From Xanthoparmelia taractica (Eukaryota > Ascomycota > Lecanoromycetes > Lecanorales > Parmeliaceae), in assembly GCA_033085395.1 (NCBI GenBank), contig MU853209.1:8274-51433 (forward strand): a stretch of 43,160 nucleotides of DNA. The letters are read 5' to 3'. The position numbers and the translations under genes were made by a program. The notes below the pieces were generated by a model. That model was not told the origin of the DNA and ran no database searches. It saw only the letters and a list, made by a program, of their open reading frames with translations. Positions 33,400-43,013 of this stretch are shown piece by piece (the stretch's first letter is position 1; each line of letters begins with the position of its first letter).

Positions 33400-34900
33400 A
33401 CACTAAGAGCTTGTTATAGGCGATGAAGTTAAATCTTATCGAGTTAATAAGATCTAAATCTTAATAGATCTTCTCGTTAATACGTATATCTTAGATAATC
33501 GCTAAATATATAAACTTAAGCATAAATCTATTGAGAAGATTATTCGATATAAAGCGCGCTAAATTATTCGAGGTTTCAAATAACGAGAAGAGATCGACTT
33601 CAACGAAACCTTTATCTTAATAATTAAATCTATAAGCTATAAAATTATCTTCGCATTAATTATCGCTTTAAATTAAAAACTTAAGCAAATAGACGTTAAA
33701 ATTATATTCTTATACGATAAAGTTTAAAAGATTATCTACGTATCTTAATCTATCGAATTTGTAATTAAAGATTAAGAGTAAGATATATAAGCTTATTAAG
33801 ACACTTTATAATTTGAAGCAGTCGCCTAGTGTTTAATATAACACTCTAGCTACCTACTTAAAGGAATTAAATTTCGAGTCTATCGCTATTAATCTTTCGA
33901 TATTTATTAACGATATCACTATTATCGTTATCTATATAAACGATATTCTTCTCGCTAATCTTAATAAAAAGAATATTTAAATCGTTAAGAATAAGTTTAA
34001 TAAGAAGTTTAAAATAATTAATTTAGGTTCGTATATCTATTACCTCGATATATGAATTATTAAAAATCGCGTTAATCGTATTTTTCGCCTTAAATAGAAG
34101 AATTATATTAAGAAATTTCTAAAGAAGCATAATATATTAAATTTAGCGTTAGCCCTCACGTCTATAATTAGCGACAATTTTTATATCGCTAATAATAACT
34201 TCGTAGCCACCGAAAAGAATCGGCTTATCTATTAATCCGCTATTGAATCTCTTATATACGCTATACTAAGCACTCAACTCGATATTATATATACTATCTT
34301 AATAATCTCTTAATACGATTTAAATTTTAATAAATCTTATTGAAAAGCTATTAAACGAATCTTTCGATATCTTAACGATATTAAGAATTAATAACTTATA
34401 TTTAGAAAAGACCTAAAGTCGCTTATTAATTATATAGACGCGAATTAAACGAGAGATTAAAACACTCGACGTTTTACTTCGAAATATATCTTCGATATAG
34501 ATAATATAGTTATTAATTAATCTTCGAAGCGTTAATCTACGATCGCTCTCTCGATCTATAAAGTTGAATATATTAATTAAACTTAAATTACAAAGAAGAT
34601 AGTCTAATTGCGAGAACTTCTAAATTAACTTAATATTAATATTAAATGCGTTTAAGTAATTATTATCTATTACGATAATTAAGGTATTATAACATTAATT
34701 AAGAATTCTTAATTCTATGCTCGCATTAAGTATATCGATATTTAATATCACTACTTGCGGAAATAAGTTATCGCCGGTAATATTGCTCTTAAGTATATAT
34801 TAATTAATAAATAAATAGCTAATAGACTCATTAAAAGCCTTAACAAGAATAAATTCGAGTTATTTCAATCTCTAATCGACTTAAAACGTCGATTATAATT
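33400..34900 (+). pseudogene. Copia reverse transcriptase and RNase H of B2
   Basis: The clearest Copia signature in the window: Thr-Leu-Tyr-Asn-Leu-Lys-Gln-Ser-Pro near 33800-33828 (the YGLKQSP motif); Val-Ile-Tyr-Ile-Asn-Asp-Ile-Leu-Leu-Ala at 33927-33956 (YVDD box with the first Asp changed to Asn and the second kept); Lys-Lys-Phe-Lys near 34005. RNase H has Ile-Asp-Ala-Asn-Tyr-Ala near 34435 (Asp-Ala-Asp with the second Asp lost), Ser-Ser-Lys-Arg near 34525, Val-Glu-Tyr near 34565 and Tyr-Tyr-Asp-Asn near 34670. The C-terminus Lys-Asn-Lys-Phe-Glu-Leu-Phe is near 34850. Confidence 0.92.
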
Positions 34901-35376
34901 TTATTTACAGAGAAGCCTCTATTAGAGAAGCACTATCGTCTTACTATAATCTTATAGACCTACATTATAAGGCGCATCGCCTTAATATATATTACAATTA
35001 GTCACTGCTATCAAGTATTAGTATTCTAAATAACTCTCACGAGGTCTTATAATTAATTATATATACGACGGAGATTTATATTTCAATCAGATCGTTTATT
35101 ACCCTCATATATATTCTTTAACCGTAATTCGATAAGAATCTAATATGCATCTATTAAACGTGAAATTTTTATCTTTAAAAACCGTTATTTAATAAAAAAT
35201 AAAAAGTTTATATAAGACAATAAGACGAATATAAGTATATGTTATTTTTTACTATTACTACCCAGCGTTCACTTCTCATAATAAGTATATTAGCTTTACG
35301 ATAACTATTCGACGTTCGAGCCGTGACCTTCGAATCTCATATTTTAAATAGAGGGTCGATAACGTGCGAAGAGGAG
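34900..35376 (+). other. B2 3' untranslated segment
   Basis: About 470 bp between RNase H and the LTR, colinear with 5450-5926 of B1. It ends with the GC-richer block gcgaagaggag (35366-35376), the presumed polypurine tract next to the LTR. No gene. Confidence 0.7.
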
Positions 35377-35520
35377 TATTGAAAGTTAAATCGCGTGCTT
35401 ACGTGATATGTCAAGGCTTGGCAAACGCCAAGTCACGTAACCTTATCTAGTTAGATCGCACTTACCTTCCATAGCACACATAGTATAATACAACTAAGTG
35501 TTCTACCTCATATTTTGATA
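35377..35520 (+). repeat. 3' LTR of B2 (144 bp)
   Basis: tattgaaag (TG to TA) to ttttgata; followed by the cataa TSD at 35521-35525. Confidence 0.95.
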
Positions 35521-35525
35521 CATAA

Positions 35526-36680
35526 TATTAATAATAGTAGAATAATCTATCTATATTCTCACAGAATACTTTAAAGACTCGATTATATATCTTATTTTCT
35601 GTAGACATCAAATAAGGCCAGCAATCTTCAATTCCGTAGGCTAATAATTTCTTTTTACTATAGTTAAAAGCCTTAATAGAAAAAGAATAGACTTCGTTTC
35701 TACACGAGAGAGTTATTTACTATTATATGTATTTGATTTAATATAAGCATTTAACTTGATATAAAAGATTACCGCCTCGAAATCAAACTCCTTTAAGGTA
35801 TTTAAGTTAATTTATAATATTCGAGTATTATTAAAATGCACTAGAATCGTTAACTAAGATAATACTTTTTAAAGAAGCTAAAAAGAAGTTAATTACTTCT
35901 CGAAAGCTATAGATAGTCTTATTCTAAAAGAGTGTTATTTTCGCTAACGTTTAGAGTTCGATGCTTCTTTAAGAAGTAATATTTTAAGCTTCTATAAGGG
36001 CTATATTAATTATATATAGAAATAAACGTACTAACGCAAGTAGTCGATTAATCTCAAGTAGTATTCGAGTTCTCTTAAGATACTAAAATACTATAAGTTC
36101 GAGATAGCTTTAAGCTTATCTTTTAATGAAATTAAGTCGAAAGAATTAACTTTTCTATCTAGTAAATTAACGTTTAAATATTTTAAAAAGACTTTTATAA
36201 AAGAAATAGTAATATTAAATTTTACGAAAAACTTAAATAGCTGACGAAGATCTTATAAGTGCTATTAAAATATTCTAATATTCATAATCACATTATTAAC
36301 GTAAGTCTTTGCGTTGAGAATATATCGCAAGATCTTATTAATTTGACGTTGAATATAGATAATCGAATTTATATAATTTATAATTGAAACATTGAAGGTT
36401 TGCTAATTCCTGTGACTTATAACGATCTATATATAGCGATAATTTAAATACACTCGTTATTAATAGAAAAACGACGTAGTATTGATTATTGAAATAAAAT
36501 TACAATTAGCTAGTATCTTAATTATATTCTATTGACGAGGCACTAAATATATATCTCGAAGTAATAAATTATTTAAATCTCGAATATTAATTATCGATCT
36601 TTTCTTAATAATATTATTAGATAGTATTTTTTATATAACGAATATCGAATAGAAAAAGAATATAGAATTTTTAATTTATT
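35526..36680 (-). pseudogene. N-terminal RNase H and reverse transcriptase of A2
   Basis: Minus-strand counterpart of A1 15400-16540. The active-site box at 36292-36303 (- strand) reads Tyr-Val-Asn-Asn, both Asp lost as in A1. The upstream Asp-Thr-Arg-Asp-Arg counterpart lies near 36735. Frame agrees with the protease segment at 37117-37476. Confidence 0.88.
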
Positions 36681-37116
36681 TAAGCCTTCTCTATTCGTGT
36701 AGCTTATTAAAGACTTTATCGACTATTTCTCGATCTCGTGCGCTTAAGAGATAGATTTTAACTTTCTCACTAATCTTGATTTATCAGTTATCTCTTTATA
36801 AAAGCTTTATTTATTCTTCTTTCGACACTTTAACAAAGTCTATATCTTGTTAGATCTTTGAGAATTCGTTAATTAAATCGGCCAATGTAGTCCTAGCTTA
36901 TATATTCTCAAAAATCATAATTTCATTTAATAGCTTAGTTTCTTTAGCTAGCAAGAGAGTTAATTAATTTAAGATTAAGTTTATACTTAAATTCATAACT
37001 ATCTTTAAGGCGAATTCAGGTTCGATATTAGTTTGAAAGTAATTTTCGTAGTTTATTTCGAGAACATTTCCAAGTCTCAATTTCTTTGAGATCTAAATAG
37101 ATATGTTAGACTTATT

Positions 37117-37560
37117 TTAAATTAGAATTCTAATTATTATATAATTAATCAAATAAGCGAACATTATTAAATTCGTCTGCACTACTAGCTTAAATAAGAA
37201 ATCACGATCTTTAAATAGATTAATTTCCTTAATTGATAGAATTATCTCGCTATGCGAAGGTACGAAGATAAATAATTTAACATAGACCTTTCTTCGCATA
37301 AACTCGCCTCGAGGCCGAGTAGTAATATTAATTGTAGTACTGCAATTATTAATCCTTGCTTTCTTGTTGACTACATCAATAATAATTTCTTTAGGCCCAA
37401 TAATATTATTTTCAATAAGCATTTTGACACGCAAGTTATCGATAATATATAATTCTCTGCGTAGATATATAAGCACTCTTCGACCTTTTTTATCAATTTC
37501 AGGAAGATAGATATCTTACGTAATATACTTCGATCTCTCGTACTTAGAAGCACCGACCCC
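37117..37560 (-). pseudogene. Protease/linker region of A2, 119-codon open stretch
   Basis: Open over 37117-37476 and extendable upstream through one TAA (from CAA, equivalent to the Gln in A1 at Thr-Gln-Asp-Ile-Tyr) to about 37560. Sequence colinear with A1 14507-14986, with changes such as Gly-Pro-Lys-Glu for Gly-Pro-Glu-Gly. That this is the longest surviving open stretch in both copies suggests its codon content offers few RIP-made stops; it need not mean selection. Confidence 0.85.
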
Positions 37561-37699
37561 ACGCACTCGCAAAGATATTATTATCTTAGAGATAGCTATA
37601 TTCGAACACTGCTGAGAATATTATAATCTATCTATTAAACTCACATTATATTTAATATTAGTATAAACTTTATTCTTTTAATTAATAGAATCGAGTTTA

Positions 37700-39900
37700 A
37701 CTTCGAAAAGTAAAATTATTTCTCAAATCCTAATTAAAAGCAATGAATTTAATGATTTTTAAATTTTTATTAGCGAAGTTAGATAACTTTATAAGTTACT
37801 CTTCGAAGTTAGAAAGGTTAAAAGGCTTTACACGTTGCTTCTTAGAGTTAGAAGACTTTATAAGCGCTACTTCATTAACATAAACGTGCTTCCCAAAACA
37901 ATCAACACGCAAATACTTATATAATTTAATCTTGAATAAGAAAGATTTTTAATAGTTTCGGTAGTAGGTTTCGATCTCTATAAAGTCAATAAACTAATTA
38001 TTATTTGACTATATAAGAAGCTTAGGATTATACTTAGAATTAGCATAATATATCTTATTCTTATATCAATCTTCGCCTATAAAATAAGAGTGTTTAATAT
38101 TAGTATTTTCTTCCTAATAGTTCGAACTTTTAGCTTATTCGTTATATTCTAACTTAGTATTTTCGTCGATAGTAAAGACTTGATAGATAGCTACTTTTAA
38201 ACGATTTATAATATTAAATTAAGATCTTTAATTGCTTTGATTTTACTAAAAACCTTAAATTAATATTAGGCTTAAAGAAAACTACTATTACTAACTATTA
38301 AATGAAGGTCGATTCGAGATCGAATTTAATACGTTTAAAGCGGCGATTTGTAGAGACTAACGAGGTATTTGTTAAGCGTTTTGCTACGGATTTAAATAAG
38401 CATTTTGGCTATTATATTAACGGGGAAATAACTAAGTTAATTAAGCGTTTTAACTCTTATATTAATTATCAATTTGACGCTATTAAAAGTAAGGCCGCTA
38501 ATATTAATTATTAAAATCTACACTTTAAGGTCGAAATTAAAATTGTTAAGAAGATTACGATTATAAACAAGATTAATACTAATTAGAAATACCTCTATTA
38601 TTATTACTCCGATTTTAAGAAGAACGATTCTAAGAAGGTCTCGTAAAGATATTCCCCGAAAAAGAAAAAGAAGAAGAGAATCTATATATTCTCGAATTAT
38701 ATCTATTTACATAGATTCACCAATTATACTTAAGATTATTTATCTTCTCAAGAAAATTATATAAGATAGTTCGATTCTTTAGTCTTCTTAAGTCACGTCT
38801 TAGCTTAATATTCAAGTTATTATAGATCACATTAAGCTAATTTTTAACACTGGTCAAGTCGATATTCTTCGAAGCATGTAAGATCTTTTATGCGTATTTT
38901 CGAGGCTTCCTTTTGCTAATAATATTCCTTAAAGTATATCTCTCCTTTAATAACGAATTAATTATCACATTAATAGATACCTTAAATCGTTCGATAAGTA
39001 TTCTCTCTCACTTATTTAATTTATTCTCAAGCTTTATAAGACGCTTATTATTATCAAAAAGCTTATTTAATTATTACTTTAATGCAGACTTCTTAAAATA
39101 AGTTTAGAGGTTCGTACGAACGAGCTTATCACCTTTAATACTAGCTACGTCACGAGTATACTCTAAAAACAAATATATATCCCAAAAGTAAGTCTCTTTT
39201 AATGTGTGCTTCATTGAAGAAGTATCGGAAGTCATTAACTTATTCTTATATATCGGGTTGAAGAATCTTATATTACTAGCATTTCATTTATTGACTAATA
39301 TAATTTCTACTATAATATTAATATTATTTTATTCTGGCGGTCCTCGCTTATTAGGCGATTTAGATACGCTACGTAGAAGATTTTATAAAGCTATTTATTA
39401 TTACTGTGAAAAGCCAATATTCTATTAATTAATATTATCATTTTTAGTTATATTAAAGTTATTTGAAGTATCTCTAGAAGTAGATTTTATACTTAAGTTT
39501 GAAGTAGGATTTATATTTATATTTAAATTAGTTAAATTACTAGAATTAGAGTTAATAATAGAAGGATTTCTAATAGAACTTTTCAAAGAAGAAGAACGAG
39601 ATATATCGCTAGTAGAAGAAGATTCTCTTAGTCTTCTTAATAACTAAATATTAACCTTAAATCTAGTTAAAGCAACCTTAAAATCGATCGATTAAGTGCT
39701 TAGCTAGTAGGTTAGTTATAGTTTAATACCTCAACAAATGCAGAACGAGCTAATAAAATTACTTCTTTTACGATCTTTAAAGACCTGAAATTAATCTTAA
39801 TAATATCGATAATAAACTACTTAATATCGTCGATAACGAGACTAACAAAAGCGTGCTCGAAGTATAGAAATTCGTCTATTTGAAAGGCCAAAATAATAAT
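37700..39900 (-). pseudogene. Gag of A2
   Basis: Minus-strand counterpart of A1 12120-14330. The Asn/Ser/Thr-rich segment is at about 39425-39620 but shorter than in A1. The zinc-finger counterpart is near 37890-37965. Open frames on the + strand here (38302-38514, 38913-39101, 39204-39428) are antisense shadows. Confidence 0.75.
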
Positions 39901-39903
39901 ATC

Positions 39904-40104
39904 TCGAGAGATAGAATTTAGAGCTAACGAAGCTAGAATAATAGCAGTCTTCTTAATAACGAAAATAGAATAATAGCGATCTCCTTAATAACGAAGAGAT
40001 AGTATTATATTAATAATCGAGAGATAGAATTTAATACTAACAGAGCTAGAATAATAGTAGTCTTCTTAATAACGAAGAGATAGTGTTATATTAATAAGAA
40101 GGAT
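39904..40104 (-). repeat. Expanded minisatellite in A2 leader
   Basis: Units gctagaataatag...cttcttaataacgaa and gagatagtattatattaata are the reverse of the A1 units. A block starting cgagagatagaattta occurs twice, at 39904 and 40018, spaced 114 bp, whereas A1 has it once. So the array was duplicated in A2 or contracted in A1. Confidence 0.75.
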
Positions 40105-40552
40105 TTTCCATTAATATAAAGATATATATTATAAGAATTAAAATCCTCTCCACTATACAATCAAATAATGTAGTATTTCCTTTCTTTTCAGCAAGAATAG
40201 TAAGGTGAGTAGCCCAAAGAAGACGGCAACGTGCTTGAAAAGATAGTGATATTGCCTACAATAGTAGCAATACAATAATACAGCAATATAGTAAATTATA
40301 GCGATAATAATAATAACAGTGAGTGTAAGGGAGATAAGGGAGATAAGTTTAATAACGAACTCAGTGAGATTTCGATCGAGTAAGAATTTCGATAATTTTG
40401 TATACGGATCTTATTAGATAGAATATAGTTTTCCGCTGAGAAGGGAAGGGTTATTTCAACGAATATAATAATTACTAATCAAGCAATAATGAAATAATAA
40501 TAAAGGATCTCCTAAAATAGCTATAACAGCTATTTAAGCGTTGTTATTATAC

Positions 40553-40700
40553 TATAATAGCAATAAATTATAATTAGTATATCAGTTGAGTGTCTAATTC
40601 TTAATTATTCTAAGTTGAAAAATTCTATCTAAGTCAGCTAGCCTATTAAGCACTTGCCTTAGCCGATCTTAATTGGCTTGGCAGGTGCGATTTCGTGACA
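40553..40700 (-). repeat. 5' LTR of A2
   Basis: 148 bp; tataatagc (TG to TA) to gtgaca; then the cgtag TSD at 40701-40705. More mutated than 26355-26502. Confidence 0.94.
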
Positions 40701-40705
40701 CGTAG

Positions 40706-41000
40706 ACTTATAAGCTAGATCTCTCTATCAGATATAAAAGAATTTATTTTATATTTTATATATTATTATTAGAATTATAATATTTAAAAGATAATAATTT
40801 AAAATTATAAATATTCTTAATTAATAAAAAAGAGAATTAAAAAGTTAATAAAATATTAGATAAAAGAGTTTATAAGAGCGAAATTAAGTATATTATTAAT
40901 TAAAAAGATTTCTTATCTTATAAAGCTTTATAGAAATTAATAAAGTATCTCGAAAATATTAAGAATATAATTAAGAACTTCGAGCGAGTAAAGAAATTAT
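40706..41000 (+). pseudogene. Integrase C-terminus and chromodomain of D (continues from 26354)
   Basis: The chromodomain lies at 40856-40985 and reads Leu-Asp-Lys-Arg-Val-Tyr-Lys ... Ile-Lys-Tyr-Ile-Ile-Asn-(stop)-Lys-Asp-Phe, then Lys-Tyr-Leu-Glu-Asn-Ile-Lys-Asn and Asn-Phe-Glu. The cage Trp after the Tyr-Leu-Val-Lys position is a TAA. It is in the same frame as Val-Leu-Glu-Arg at 26331 once A2 and one TSD copy are removed, which confirms that A2 interrupted the pol gene of D. Confidence 0.82.
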
Positions 41001-41084
41001 ATAAATTAATATCTAAGATAAAGTAAAAAACGTAATTATTATAGAAAATTAAGAAGCGAGAAAAATTATAAAAATAACAATAGT

Positions 41085-41625
41085 AGAGGGCCCGAAGGCG
41101 AAATTTATGGCCCGTAGACTTAATAATAACGACTATTTATAACTCGCAGGCCCATACATATATATAATCTAATGCGTCGCAGCGCTTAACATAACGTAAA
41201 AAAAAGAGGGTCGTAAGGGCCGCACACATAAGTAATACTACCTAGCATTAGTATACCTATTCTCTTAAGCTGAGAAGCAAACCCTCTTATCAAGAATAAT
41301 CGCCAAAAGGCGGCGAGCAGCAGCAGCGGCGGCACGCACAGCCACTACTTCTATTAGCCAAATCCTCGCATCTATCAGTCAAGATTACCTTATCTTTTCA
41401 GGCGCGCAGAGCGCCACGAACATCGCCATTAGCGACGGCGGCGACAGGCACAACAACTTAGGCGAGGGCGGGGGCGAGATTTGAGACGTAGGGATAACCC
41501 TCGCGGGAGTATCGATCGCACTTACGCTGACGCGAGTTAGTTAACGGCGCGATGCAAATCGCGCGAGGTTCACTCGCTAAAGCACGCACGCAGCGCACGT
41601 AAATAGAGACTTAGCATATATTAGC
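41085..41625. other. GC-rich island near the 3' end of D, origin unknown
   Basis: An abrupt change from under 25% to roughly 50% GC, flanked on both sides by RIP-type DNA. It contains repeated ggccc words at the left end (41090, 41112, 41149), a gagcagcagcagcggcgg run near 41316-41333, and GC-rich hairpins, for example gcgcgat-gcaa-atcgcgc at 41547-41564 and ggcgc-gcaga-gcgcc at 41401-41415. CA greatly outnumbers TG on the + strand (36 to 4 by my count for 41221-41640). No long open frame; a 50-codon stretch without stops near 41312-41463 (+) is not recognisable. It may be part of D's 3' region or a captured fragment. Confidence 0.6.
41547..41564. repeat. GC-rich hairpin with GCAA tetraloop
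   Basis: gcgcgat, loop gcaa, atcgcgc. GNRA loops are stable in RNA, so a structured transcript is possible, but there is one hairpin and no covariation to support it. Confidence 0.45.
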
Positions 41626-42747
41626 GCAATTCCTTAATTATATCTTATTCTTTCTCTTAATTAATATATCTTAAAAGATAAGAAAAGAATTAATAGTAAT
41701 AAAAATAGCTATTAATCTTATTAGTTAAATATATCTTTAAAATAATTTTAGATATTTATTAGTAATAGCGATAGTCGAAGTTATAATAGTAATAATAGAG
41801 ATAGTAGAAGCGAGAATAATAGAAGCGAGAATAGTAGAATTCGAGATAGTAGGCGAAGTAATAGCTATAGCTTATAAGTTAAAATTCTTATATTACTATT
41901 TATTTATTTATAGATAAAGTAATCGTTAAAGTTATAGCGATAAGAAGTAATTAAGAAAGATATTATTAATATTATTAATATACTTCTTATAACGTTCGTT
42001 CTTTTTTGTATTCAATTACGTATATTTAATAAGTTCTTATATATAGCTAAGAAGTATCGCGAAGAGCTTTTAAAGTAGAATAAATTATTCTTTAAGATAC
42101 TTATTATAAATAAAATTAACTTAGCTAAGCGATTTTAATCTTATTTAACTATTATTTTAATTAATAAATACGTCTCGCTATTACGATAATATATAGCTCG
42201 CTATCGCAACACTACGCTAGAAATAATTAAATACTAGATAATAGATAATAAGAAAAGCTTAGCACTTACTAATATTAATATTAATATTATTATTATTACT
42301 AGAAAAGAAAGCAAATAAGGTTTTATATCTTATTAGCGTGATTTTCGCCCTATTATAATAATAGAATAATAACGTATTATAATGAAATAATAGCGATAAT
42401 AGTATATCACAATAGCGATAATAGCGCATTATAATAGCGACAATAGTACATTACAATAGCGATAATAGCGCATTATAACAGCGATAATAGCGAGCGTATA
42501 TTCTATTAATCAAGACAACGATGTTCGTAGTCGCGCTATTGCGGTTTTACTATATACACATATTAAAATAATTAAGATAGTTTAAACGTAAGCAATCTAG
42601 AGTTAATAGCGCGATATATATTAATTAAGACTACGTTATAACTAGTAATAACTAGTAAATATAATTCTAATAAACTTATAAGTACTTAATTATAATATAT
42701 AGTTATAATAAGATTTAGAGACTAAATCTTTTAAGAAGAAAAGTAAT
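41626..42747 (+). other. 3' untranslated region of D
   Basis: AT-rich, RIP-type. It contains a purine-rich repeat of agtagaagcgagaat units (41800-41860) and a 22-bp minisatellite (42389-42494). It ends ttaagaagaaaagtaat (42731-42747), the likely polypurine tract before the LTR. No coding evidence. Confidence 0.6.
42389..42494 (+). repeat. 22-bp minisatellite, about 4.8 copies
   Basis: Units at 42389, 42411, 42433, 42455 and 42477 (partial), consensus aatagcgataatagcgcatt plus at. Units 2 and 4 are identical; units 1 and 3 share tagta variants, hinting at a 44-bp higher-order period. Confidence 0.85.
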
Positions 42748-43008
42748 TATAAGAGTAAAAGCACTTAGCGTAGATTAATAGAATTCGCTTTACTCGCTTA
42801 TTAGACTATAAGCTACGTAGTAAGGGCGAATATCTAATATACTTAACGAAAGTCTTAAATACTCGCGAATTTTCTTTTTCTTTCTTTCTTTCTTAGCTAT
42901 TAGTTTACTTAGCAATTTAAATAATAATTCTAGCATCTACGTTTATCAATCTCGCTAATTGTCTAGCTACTACGTAGCTTTATTAAAAAGAGGCCTTGCT
43001 ACCTTACA
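42748..43008 (+). repeat. 3' LTR of D
   Basis: Partner of 6453-6715. Starts tataagag, ends ttaca, then TSD gcctc (43009-43013). Confidence 0.9.
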
Positions 43009-43013
43009 GCCTC

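Larger units (their letters stand above)
28889..35520 (+). mobile_element. Ty1/Copia LTR retrotransposon B2, complete, inserted in A2
   Basis: LTRs 28889-29032 and 35377-35520, both 144 bp; perfect 5-bp TSD cataa (28884-28888 and 35521-35525); length 6632 bp. B1 (1-6070) is a second copy. By nesting this is one of the youngest insertions in the window, yet it is heavily RIP-mutated, though it keeps more CG-rich codons than B1. Integrase precedes reverse transcriptase. Confidence 0.96.
26355..40700 (-). mobile_element. Ty3/Gypsy chromovirus A2, minus strand, carrying B2
   Basis: Second copy of the A family. LTRs 26355-26502 and 40553-40700, both 148 bp, TSD cgtag (26350-26354 and 40701-40705). 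Removing B2 and its TSD leaves 7709 bp against 7637 for A1; the excess lies at least partly in the leader repeats. The coding order on the - strand from right to left is gag, protease, reverse transcriptase, RNase H (split by B2), integrase, chromodomain. The reading frame agrees from protease to chromodomain once B2 is removed. Much more heavily RIP-mutated than A1. Confidence 0.94.
6453..43008 (+). mobile_element. Ty3/Gypsy chromovirus D, outermost element, split by nested insertions
   Basis: Bounded by LTRs 6453-6715 and 42748-43008 in the same orientation, with a 5-bp TSD (gtctc/gcctc). Two elements sit inside it, C at 7158-22139 and A2 at 26355-40700, each with its own TSD. Without them D measures about 7218 bp. 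D-specific pieces are 6453-7157, 22140-26354 and 40706-43008. They read, in order, LTR, leader, gag, protease, reverse transcriptase, RNase H, integrase, chromodomain, a long 3' segment and LTR. The reading continues in the same frame across the A2 insertion (integrase C-terminus to chromodomain), which supports the reconstruction. D has frame changes between its reverse transcriptase and integrase and is the most decayed, consistent with being oldest. Confidence 0.88.

Noticed and set aside
38302..38514. 70-codon open stretch (+), Lys/Arg/Asn-rich, with ATG
   Set aside because: Antisense to the gag of A2, in a region homologous to 13640-13800 of A1; no independent support.
39204..39428. 74-codon open stretch (+)
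   Set aside because: Antisense to A2 gag.
41300..41620. GC island as tRNA or rRNA gene
   Set aside because: No cloverleaf with a normal T-arm sequence and no rRNA signature that I can recognise; the hairpins are isolated.
42389..42494. Regularly spaced repeats resembling a CRISPR array
   Set aside because: Units are head-to-tail with no unique spacers, and the context is eukaryotic.
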